A DNA stretch of 22,224 nt from NCBI GenBank assembly GCA_002304945.1, contig DBPQ01000157.1, forward strand, positions 1 through 22,224, read 5' to 3'. Shown here one piece after another: positions 16,009 to 22,224 of the stretch; position 1 is the stretch's first letter, and each line of letters starts with the position of its first letter. The notes under the pieces were generated by a model, which did not search any database, was not told the origin of the DNA, and worked only from the letters and a program-made list of their open reading frames with translations. Origin of the DNA: Actinomycetales bacterium UBA1416 (GTDB lineage Bacteria > Actinomycetota > Actinomycetes > Actinomycetales > Actinomycetaceae). The translations under genes and the position numbers were made by a program.

Positions 16009-16167
16009 GAGTCCATCATCTGCTGGCGCACCGCCGGCCGCACGGCGACGGCTCTCACGGATTGGCGGCGAGGAACGAGTCGAGGTCCCATCCGCCAGCG
16101 GATGCGCGAGAAGGTCCTGAATGTTAGATTGGTCACACCTCATTCCCGCAGTCGTGAAAGGTCCTCC
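16009..16167. promoter_or_regulatory. Divergent intergenic region between the ALDH operon and the short-chain dehydrogenase
   Basis: This 159-base gap must hold promoters for both directions. On the plus strand TAGATT (16125-16130) is a possible -10, about 38 bases before ATG 16168, but no good -35 is visible. GAAAGG (16156-16161) is the ribosome site of the dehydrogenase, six bases before its ATG. No clear operator was found. Confidence 0.4.
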
Positions 16168-16947
16168 ATGCGCACCTACGTCATCACCGGCGCCGCCTCC
16201 GGCATCGGCAAGGCCACGTCCGAACTCCTCCAGGAGCGCGGACATGCCGTCATCGGCGTGGACCTGAAGGGATCGGACGTCGACGCCGACCTCTCCACCG
16301 CCGAGGGCCGCGCCGACATGGTCGAGGCCGTCACCGAGAAGTCGGGCGGCACGATCGACGCGATCATCGCCGGCGCCGGACTCTCGACCCCCACGGTGGC
16401 GACCGCGAAGGTCAACTACTACGGCGCCGTCGGGACACTCGAGGGTCTGCGCCCCCTACTGGTGGGCTCCCCCGCGCCCCGCGCCGTCGCGATCGCCTCC
16501 ATGGCCTCGCTCTACCCGCCGGACGAGGACCTCCTCCACCTCTTCCTCGACGGCGCCGAGGACGATGCGCTCGCCCGCGCCGAGGCGCTGGCCGCGTCCG
16601 ACCCGCAGACGGCCAACATGATCTACGGCACCTCCAAGCGGGCCCTCGCCCTGTGGATCCGCCGCCACGCCGCCCGGGAGCAGTGGGCGCACGCCGGGAT
16701 CCCGCTGAACGCCGTCGCCCCCGGGATCATCCGCACCCCGATGACGAAGGACCTGACCGCCACGGAGGAGGCGACGAAGTCGCTCCTCGAGATGGTGCCG
16801 ATGCCTCTGAACGGCATCGCGGACGCGATCGTCGTGGCCCGGCTGATGGCATGGCTCACCAGCGAGGAGAACACCCACCTGTGCGGCCAGGTCGTCTTCG
16901 TGGACGGTGGCAGCGACGTCGTGATGCGGGGGGAGAGCACCTGGTGA
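16168..16947 (+). CDS. Short-chain dehydrogenase resembling 3-alpha-hydroxysteroid dehydrogenase/carbonyl reductase
   Basis: This 259-residue NAD(P)-dependent oxidoreductase is a classical SDR. It has TGAASGIG (7-14) for the dinucleotide, DLSTAEGR after strand 3, a Ser at 111 or 114 in IASMAS, and the YxxxK pair Tyr153/Lys157 in YGTSK. Between the serine and tyrosine there is a long acidic insert (about residues 117-150). This insert, the DADLSTAEGR stretch, the NYYGA region and the C-terminal VDGG-VMR segment recall the Comamonas 3-alpha-HSD/carbonyl reductase (HsdA). Carbonyl reduction is therefore more secure than a steroid substrate. ATG 16168 has GAAAGG upstream. No steroid genes adjoin it; it is a single gene divergent from the ALDH operon and convergent with cardiolipin synthase. 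Confidence 0.9.
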   Translation: MRTYVITGAASGIGKATSELLQERGHAVIGVDLKGSDVDADLSTAEGRADMVEAVTEKSGGTIDAIIAGAGLSTPTVATAKVNYYGAVGTLEGLRPLLVGSPAPRAVAIASMASLYPPDEDLLHLFLDGAEDDALARAEALAASDPQTANMIYGTSKRALALWIRRHAAREQWAHAGIPLNAVAPGIIRTPMTKDLTATEEATKSLLEMVPMPLNGIADAIVVARLMAWLTSEENTHLCGQVVFVDGGSDVVMRGESTW

Positions 16948-16969
16948 GGATCGACAGCACCTGCTGAGG
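16936..16969 (+). repeat. 20-bp-period imperfect tandem duplication at the SDR stop codon
   Basis: AGCACCTGGTGAGG (16936-16949) and AGCACCTGCTGAGG (16956-16969) differ at one base and are 20 bp apart. The first contains the stop codon of the dehydrogenase. The second copy forms the left arm of the inverted repeat between the convergent genes. Confidence 0.6.
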
Positions 16970-16982
16970 CCTCAGAGCAGGT
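16959..16982. terminator. Inverted repeat between convergent genes, probable bidirectional terminator
   Basis: ACCTGCTGAGG (16959-16969) pairs with CCTCAGAGCAGGT (16970-16982) apart from a two-base bulge; the centre GAGGCCTC is itself palindromic. It lies between the SDR stop and the cardiolipin synthase stop and covers the last codons of the latter. There is no T-run on either side, as is common for actinobacterial hairpin terminators. Confidence 0.5.
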
Positions 16983-18429
16983 TGGACGCCAGCCGGTAGG
17001 CCGAGTCACGGAAGCGCTGCAACCGGGTCTGGCCGGCGAAGTCCGCGAGCGTGAGTTCGCGCGAACCGGCGATGTCCGCCTCGAACAGCTCATCGTGCTG
17101 CCGGGTGAGCTCGGGGTCGAGGAACCACACCATGAGCTCCTTGTGGAGTTCCAGGCTGCGGATGTCCAGGTTCAGCGTGCCGATGACGAACACCTTCCCG
17201 TCCAGCGTCATCGACTTGGCGTGGAAGAAGCCCGCCGTGTAGTGGTACACCCGAACCCCGGCCCGCAGCAGCGGCTCGATGTAGGTGTTGGCGGCGTACC
17301 ACGCACTCTTCTTGTCCGGGATGCCGGTCATCATGAGCCGGACGTCCAGCCCGGCGAGCGCCGCGTTGACGATGGCCGCCTGCACCTCGGCCGTGGGCAC
17401 GTAGTACGGGGACTGGATCCAGATCCGCTCGCTCGCCTCCCCGATCCCCACCACGTGCGCGCGGCGCGCCACCTCCCACACCGCGTCGACGCCGGTGCTC
17501 ACCGTGAGGGCCGGCGTCGCCCGCTCGGCCGGCGGGTACTCGCTGGGGAAGAACCGTTCGGAGAACAGGTCCTCCTTCTCCACGTCCAGCCAGCGCGCCG
17601 CGAACATGGCCTGCAGCGCTGCCACGGCGGGGCCGCCGTAGACCACGTGGGTGTCCCGCCACGCGGGGTACCGCTTGCCGCCGTCGATGTACTCCTGGCC
17701 GACGTTGCAGCCGCCGGTGTAGCCGAGCACACCGTCGATCACCACGATCTTGCGGTGGTTGCGGTAGTTGGCCTGCCCGAGGTCCCGGACGTCGTAGGAG
17801 ACCTTCCCGCCGGCCGCGGTGAGCTGCTTCAGCTGGTCCTTCCGGTAGATGATGTTGCCGATGTAGTCGTTCAGCATCCGCACCTCGACTCCCGCGCGGG
17901 CTCGCTCGGACAGGATGTCGATGAGGTCCTGCGTCAGCTCGTCCCGCTCCCAGATGAAGTACATGAGGTTGATCGTGTCCCGGGCCGCAGCAAGGTCCTT
18001 CTTGAGCTGGTCGAACTTCTCGCCCCCGGAGGCGAGGATCCGCACGTCGTACGCCGGGAGGGGGAACGATCCCTCCCCGGTCTCCGCGAGTTCGAGCACC
18101 TCGGCGAAGCCCAGCTCGCGTGCGGCGTCCTCGCCCTCGCCGATCTCGGCGGCGAAACGGTCGCGGATTCGGTCATGCACCGGCCCGGCCCTCCCCGCCA
18201 GGCGCTCCCACCAACCGCTGAGCATGGTCCGCTTCCGGTGGTTCCGCCCGAGGAAGAAGTAGAGCACCAGCCCCACACCGGGAAGGAGGTAGATGAACAG
18301 CAGCCAGGTCAGCGTCCGGGTGGGGTCCCGCTGGTCGTTGATCAGCACCACCGCCACCACCACGACGTAGACGATGAGCGCCACCGGGACGAGCGTCGCC
18401 GCTGAGACCAGCAGGGTGCCCGCGTTCAT
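16972..18429 (-). CDS. cls: Cardiolipin synthase (phospholipase D superfamily)
   Basis: This 485-residue membrane enzyme joins phosphatidylglycerol units, or phosphatidylglycerol with another phospholipid, into cardiolipin. Two N-terminal hydrophobic helices (about residues 7-29 and 40-60, the PLDc_N region ending FFLGRNHRKR) anchor it. Two HKD motifs follow: HRKIVVID at 225-232 and HAKSMTLD at 403-410, each followed by the Gly/Asn stretch (YTGGCNVG and IGTLNLDIRS) of the active site. Length matches bacterial Cls. ATG 18429 has GAGGAGG (18434-18440) four bases upstream. It lies 55 bases downstream of the large exported-protein gene on the same strand; the hairpin between them may separate the transcripts. 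Confidence 0.93.
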   Translation of the reverse strand: MNAGTLLVSAATLVPVALIVYVVVVAVVLINDQRDPTRTLTWLLFIYLLPGVGLVLYFFLGRNHRKRTMLSGWWERLAGRAGPVHDRIRDRFAAEIGEGEDAARELGFAEVLELAETGEGSFPLPAYDVRILASGGEKFDQLKKDLAAARDTINLMYFIWERDELTQDLIDILSERARAGVEVRMLNDYIGNIIYRKDQLKQLTAAGGKVSYDVRDLGQANYRNHRKIVVIDGVLGYTGGCNVGQEYIDGGKRYPAWRDTHVVYGGPAVAALQAMFAARWLDVEKEDLFSERFFPSEYPPAERATPALTVSTGVDAVWEVARRAHVVGIGEASERIWIQSPYYVPTAEVQAAIVNAALAGLDVRLMMTGIPDKKSAWYAANTYIEPLLRAGVRVYHYTAGFFHAKSMTLDGKVFVIGTLNLDIRSLELHKELMVWFLDPELTRQHDELFEADIAGSRELTLADFAGQTRLQRFRDSAYRLASNLL

Positions 18430-18438
18430 GGTGCCTCC

Positions 18439-18457
18439 TCGGCGACTGTCTCGCCGA
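18439..18457 (-). terminator. Hairpin between the exported-protein gene and cls, overlapping the cls ribosome site
   Basis: TCGGCGA (18439-18445) and TCGCCGA (18451-18457) form a perfect 7-bp stem with a 5-base loop. It lies 28 bases past the stop of the upstream gene and its edge touches the cls GAGGAGG. It may end the upstream transcript or modulate cls translation. There is no T-run. Confidence 0.4.
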
Positions 18458-18484
18458 AAGCTACTACCTGGATCCCGCCGGAGA

Positions 18485-21400
18485 TCATCCCCCGTTCTGG
18501 GTGGCCCACCGGCGGCGCACCAGGCCCAGCCCGGCCAGGACCATCCCGCTGGCGAGCGCCATCAATCCACCGATCGCCGCGCCCGAGACCGGCAGTTGCC
18601 CGCCCGGGGCCGCCGGCGGTGACGTCGACGGCGCCGCCGTCGTCGGACCGGCCGACGGCGTCGTCGTCGGATCGTCCGTGGGGTCGGTGGTCGGGTCGCC
18701 CGTGGGATCCACGGTCGGCGACGGGGACGGCGTCGGATCCAGCTCGGCGAAGATCACCGTCGCCGTGGCCGCGTTGTCGGACTCGTCCGCCTCGATGATC
18801 CCGGGATCGGTCACGGTGAACGCGAGCTCGTGCTCGCCGGCCGGGCCGGACACGCTCAGCTCGAGCTGCGTGGTGTCCCCTCCGCCGAGGGGGCCGAGCT
18901 CACAGGTCAGGCCGGTGCAGCCCTCGCCCGTGGCCGACACGCCGTCGGGAAGGTCCATCGTCACGGAGACCGCGTTGGCGGGAATCCCGAGCTGGTTGGC
19001 GACCGTGAGGGTGACAGTCGCGGACCCGGTCACGGGCGCCGCCGGTCCCTCGGCGGAGAGCCCGAGGTCGGTGGTGCGCACCTGGGCGCGCAGCGCCTCG
19101 ATCTCCTCATCGGTGGGGAGGTCGTCATCGTCCACTGGGTTCGTGGGCGCATCGAAGAAGTCACCGAGCACGTCGATGGGCAGCACGATGGCGGACCAGT
19201 CGTCGTGGTCCTCGAACCGGTCGAGTGCGTCGGCCTCCTCACACGCCTCCGGCAACTCCTTCACCGGAGCACTCATCCCCGGGTGGGACGCGGGGAAGTC
19301 CGGGCCGTCGGCCAGGAGGTCGACGTCGAAGACTGCGGACGCCGGCGCGATCGCGAGCGCACAGGACGTGTCCGCCCAGGTCATGTCGGCCTGGTGCGCC
19401 GGACCGAGGATCACGTCCACCGGCACCGCGCTCTCCCCGAACGTGGCCATCAGCCCGGCAGGTCGGTCGGTCGGCGCGGCACCCGTCGCCGGGTCGTGGC
19501 GCACCGGGGAGAAGTCGATGAAGCCCGTGCCGCCGTTCGGGCGCGAGAGGGTGAATGAGTACCGGTAGTTCATGATCGAGAGGTAGTTGGGCTTGTTGTT
19601 CTGGTTCTCGAAACCGCCGTGGCGCAGGTTGAGGTTGTGCCCCAGTTCATGCATGAACGTCTCGCCGCCCGGCCAGTAGGTGCCGTCGTCGAAGGTGCCG
19701 CCCCAGTCACGGTTCAGGACGAGGAAGTCGTTGCCACCGAGCTCGCCCTGGCCCCCGCGATCGCACACATTCTCGGGGTTGGCCTCCTTGAACCCCCACC
19801 GGAGGACCCAGCGGCGGTTGGGTTCGAAGACCCGCGACTTGATGTCGTAGAACTCGTCGTCGGAAACGGAGCACACCTGCTCGGTCGTGACCAGGTCCCG
19901 CACGGGCGCCCCGAGGTTCAGCGCGGCGTCCGCCGACGGCGAGTCGATCCAGAGCCGTATCCCCGGCTGGCCATCCGGATTCGCTGTCCCGCCGGCGTCG
20001 ACGGGGGCGAGCGCGAAGGCGTCCTGCACCTGCTTCAGCCCATACTCCACGCTCTCGCCGAAGATCGCGTCATCCGAGACGTCGTACTGCACGAACAGGT
20101 CCTTGTGGTCCGGGGTGGCACCCCAGCCGGGAAGGTCGAGCTCCACGTCCACGGCGGCATCAGTGCTGACGCCGAACAGCTCCCAGGAGTCGTACAGCCC
20201 GTCCCCGTCGAGGTCACCGTCGAGGTCGAGCGTGGAGATGGCGAGGCAGACCTGGCCGGTAACCGAACCGCCGTCCGGGCCGTCCGCGGCGGAGATGCAG
20301 GACTGCGGGGCCCGGAACTCCTCCCCGTTGCCGTCCACCCCGGACCACTCCCCGGTGGCCAGGTCGATGCTGACCACCAGCTGCGTCGCGCCGGCGATCG
20401 GGTTGAGGTCCAGCCTCACTCGCTGGCCGGTCGGGGCCATGAAGCCGGCGTCCACCATCACGATGGCCGTCCCGGTCCCCGTGCGGATCTCCTCCCCGTA
20501 CGTGGCGAACAGGTCACCGTCGTCCTCGACGTCCGGCCGAAGGGACGCATCGGCCATGGAGTCGTAGTCGGGGTCATTGAAGTCGGGGGCCACCTCGCCG
20601 GGCGTGATGTCGATCCGCGAGAAGGGCTGGAATGGTGCGCCGCCGTCAACGCTGACGCTGGCAACCGTCACTGCCACCGGTGCGCTGGCGTCCTCCACCC
20701 GCACGTCGAGACATGCCGGCGGTGAGGTGTTGCCCTGCCCGTCCATCCCCCGGACGCAGACCTGCGTGGTGCCTCCCAGCAGCCCGTCGGGGATCTCCCC
20801 CTCGACGATCTCCGTCACCTCGTCGAACGCCCCGTCGGCAGCGGTCATCGCGGTCCACTCCCCCGTCCCCACCCGCAGCTCGGCCGCGGCGACGACGGAA
20901 CCACCGCGTGCGGCGTCGTCGACGGTCGCGGTGATGGTGATGGGCTCGCCGATCGATGGCGACGCCGGGTCCGCCGTCACGTCCGTCACGGTCGGCCCGA
21001 GGAGGTCGCCCCGGTCGCGGACGAAGACGTCACGGATGCCGCCGGTGTCGCCGGGGACGACGCCGTCGGCCGCCGTCCAGAAGCCGACGATGCGGCCGTC
21101 GGCGCTGATCCCGGGCGGGCCGAAGGTGGACGCTGCGTCGGCGCCCACGGTGACCGTGTCGCCGGCATCGGTGCGGGTCTCTTCGCGGGCGGTGCCGGTG
21201 AGGCGGTCCCAGACCCACAGGCGGAAGGTGCCGGAGCGCAGCCCGTCCTCGATGAAGACGGCGAGCCAGCGCCCATCGTCGCTCCAGCGGGACCAGGAGG
21301 TGGCGAAGGTGGCGGGGATGGACACGGTGGTCGTCGCACCGGTCTGCCGGTCGTACACCTGGCGGCCGGTGTAGCCGGTGTGGAAGAAGACGTACCGGCC

Positions 21401-22224
21401 GTTCCCGCTGATCGCGGGCCCGGCTGCCTGGTTCGAGAGCGCGGTGGGGATCGCCTCGGTGGTCCCGCTGACCAGGTCGCGGACGAAGATGTAACCGGGC
21501 TCGTCGTCGAGGTTGGAGGCGAAGGAGCGGAAGGCGACGTACCGGCCGTCAGCCGAGATGCTGGGCTCGTTGGCGGTGAGACTGGCCGGATCTCCGGACG
21601 AGGACCGGCTCACGAGCTCGATCTCCCCGGTCTCGAGGTGATGGACGTACACCTGGCCGACGCCGGCGGGGACGCCGGGAACGAGGTCGGTGGCCCCGGA
21701 GGTGAAGACCACGTGCTTCCCATCCGCCGAGATCTCCGCCCGCTCGCTCCGGCCCGTGGCGGAGGTGCCGTCCGTGGCCCGGCTGATCAGCGTGGTGGTG
21801 CCCGTGACCCGGTCCCGCAAGAAGACGTCCGCGTTGCCGTTGTCATCCCCGGGAACGAGGTTGTTGGCGATCGAGTGGAACGCCACGCGCCTGCCGTCCG
21901 CCGAGATCGACGGCCACATGCTGGTGGAGCTCCCCGAGCCGCCCGTGGTGCTGACGCTGACCAGCTCGGTGGTGCCGGCGTCGCGGTCCCGCACGTAGAT
22001 GTCGGAGGTGGAGGTGCCGCCCGGGACGAGGTTGGTGGCCGCCGACCCGAAGGCCACCACGGACCCGTCCGCCGAGACGTCCACGCCGTGGCTGAAGCCG
22101 TTGCCCGGAACGCCCCCCGTCGAGACGGACACCTTATCGGTGCCGGGGTCGGCGGCGGCGCTGGCGGGCAGCGTGAGCGCAAGGGTGGATGCGAACAGGG
22201 CGGTGGCAGCAGCGCCCGCCCACC
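18485..22224 (-). CDS. Exported beta-propeller/metzincin protease with sortase-type C-terminal anchor, 5' end cut by the window
   Basis: The frame is open to the right edge (at least 1245 residues), so the true start is outside. The first visible residues are a hydrophobic stretch (LFASTLALTLPASAAA) ending in an AxA-type signal-peptidase site at about 22153-22165. GTG 22132 is thus not the start. Domains in order: seven SADGR-type propeller repeats (about 21005-22110); an Ig-like region starting PTVTDVTADPASPSIG; a calcium-loop segment LDGDLDGDGLYDSWE (about 20178-20230); a metalloprotease core with HELGHNLNLRH (about 19621-19655) and Met-turn YLSIMNY (about 19567-19590), the HExxHxxxxxH plus Met pattern of metzincins; a CARDB/DUF11-like domain (about 18740-19080); a Pro/Thr/Asp-rich stalk; then LPVSG, a hydrophobic helix and RRRW. 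It is probably a wall-bound protease. Substrate unknown; no sortase gene is seen. Confidence 0.87.
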   Translation of the reverse strand, partial: WAGAAATALFASTLALTLPASAAADPGTDKVSVSTGGVPGNGFSHGVDVSADGSVVAFGSAATNLVPGGTSTSDIYVRDRDAGTTELVSVSTTGGSGSSTSMWPSISADGRRVAFHSIANNLVPGDDNGNADVFLRDRVTGTTTLISRATDGTSATGRSERAEISADGKHVVFTSGATDLVPGVPAGVGQVYVHHLETGEIELVSRSSSGDPASLTANEPSISADGRYVAFRSFASNLDDEPGYIFVRDLVSGTTEAIPTALSNQAAGPAISGNGRYVFFHTGYTGRQVYDRQTGATTTVSIPATFATSWSRWSDDGRWLAVFIEDGLRSGTFRLWVWDRLTGTAREETRTDAGDTVTVGADAASTFGPPGISADGRIVGFWTAADGVVPGDTGGIRDVFVRDRGDLLGPTVTDVTADPASPSIGEPITITATVDDAARGGSVVAAAELRVGTGEWTAMTAADGAFDEVTEIVEGEIPDGLLGGTTQVCVRGMDGQGNTSPPACLDVRVEDASAPVAVTVASVSVDGGAPFQPFSRIDITPGEVAPDFNDPDYDSMADASLRPDVEDDGDLFATYGEEIRTGTGTAIVMVDAGFMAPTGQRVRLDLNPIAGATQLVVSIDLATGEWSGVDGNGEEFRAPQSCISAADGPDGGSVTGQVCLAISTLDLDGDLDGDGLYDSWELFGVSTDAAVDVELDLPGWGATPDHKDLFVQYDVSDDAIFGESVEYGLKQVQDAFALAPVDAGGTANPDGQPGIRLWIDSPSADAALNLGAPVRDLVTTEQVCSVSDDEFYDIKSRVFEPNRRWVLRWGFKEANPENVCDRGGQGELGGNDFLVLNRDWGGTFDDGTYWPGGETFMHELGHNLNLRHGGFENQNNKPNYLSIMNYRYSFTLSRPNGGTGFIDFSPVRHDPATGAAPTDRPAGLMATFGESAVPVDVILGPAHQADMTWADTSCALAIAPASAVFDVDLLADGPDFPASHPGMSAPVKELPEACEEADALDRFEDHDDWSAIVLPIDVLGDFFDAPTNPVDDDDLPTDEEIEALRAQVRTTDLGLSAEGPAAPVTGSATVTLTVANQLGIPANAVSVTMDLPDGVSATGEGCTGLTCELGPLGGGDTTQLELSVSGPAGEHELAFTVTDPGIIEADESDNAATATVIFAELDPTPSPSPTVDPTGDPTTDPTDDPTTTPSAGPTTAAPSTSPPAAPGGQLPVSGAAIGGLMALASGMVLAGLGLVRRRWATQNGG
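21005..22110 (-). repeat. Seven degenerate TolB/PD40-like propeller repeats
   Basis: Seven units of about 40-60 codons share the pattern ISADGR-VAF-S---NLVPG, then a D-(I/V)-(Y/F)-VRDR-TG-T stretch. Units 1, 2, 3 and 7 keep most of the pattern; 4, 5 and 6 are shorter or diverged. Seven units suggest one closed seven-bladed propeller. The repeats are visible at protein level and only weakly in DNA. Confidence 0.75.

Noticed and set aside
16111..16165. AAGGTCCT occurring twice upstream of the SDR gene
   Set aside because: Only eight bases shared, one copy overlapping the ribosome site; too weak to call an operator.
16009..16245. N-terminal extension of the aldehyde dehydrogenase to 614 residues
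   Set aside because: It would overlap the start of the divergent SDR gene and shows no ALDH sequence; the family N-terminus begins near GTG 16008.
1..22224. CRISPR arrays, tRNA or rRNA genes, transposases, phage genes
   Set aside because: No regularly spaced identical repeats, cloverleaf sequences or recombinase motifs were seen on reading both strands.

Overview
The window is very GC-rich DNA packed with genes, with GTG starts and 4-base stop/start overlaps. It carries a DUF222/HNH nuclease, a secreted protein with a sortase-type tail, and an SbcCD-like pair of the kind common in actinobacteria. I read it as a piece of an actinobacterial chromosome, possibly Micrococcales; the genus cannot be told from sequence alone. 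No rRNA, tRNA, CRISPR array, insertion sequence or phage gene was seen, and no stretch above 300 bases lacks a gene.

Layout, left to right. (1) 2-892 (+): 3' part of a DUF222/HNH endonuclease cut by the left edge. (2) 990-4089 (+): a MacB/LolD-type ABC ATPase followed 7 bases later by a large FtsX-type permease. (3) 4091-7878 (-): an SbcD-like nuclease and an SbcC-like ATPase, translationally coupled. (4) 8095-13389 (+): a five-gene operon made of an XRE-cupin regulator, an AMP-forming acyl-CoA ligase joined in frame to a 2-oxoacid:ferredoxin oxidoreductase (OFOR) gamma subunit, and the delta, alpha and beta subunits. (5) 13391-16008 (-): an aldehyde dehydrogenase of succinate-semialdehyde type with AzlC and AzlD. 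(6) 16168-16947 (+): a short-chain dehydrogenase resembling 3-alpha-hydroxysteroid dehydrogenase/carbonyl reductase. (7) 16972-18429 (-): a cardiolipin synthase. (8) 18485-22224 (-): a very large exported protein, cut by the right edge, with a seven-repeat beta-propeller, a metzincin protease motif and a C-terminal sortase-like anchor.

The most system-like region is 7879-13389. The ligase would make acyl-CoA from free acids. The PorABCD-type enzyme would interconvert 2-oxoacids and acyl-CoA plus CO2 with ferredoxin as electron carrier. The XRE-cupin protein is placed to sense a small ligand and control the operon, and two near-identical 15-bp direct repeats lie upstream of it. The enzyme class is typical of anaerobes. 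Its ligase-gamma fusion and the odd cysteine pattern of its delta subunit make this locus the best candidate for an unusual system. A second candidate is the surface metzincin-propeller protein, and a third is the SbcC-like ATPase, which has a small domain in place of the zinc hook.
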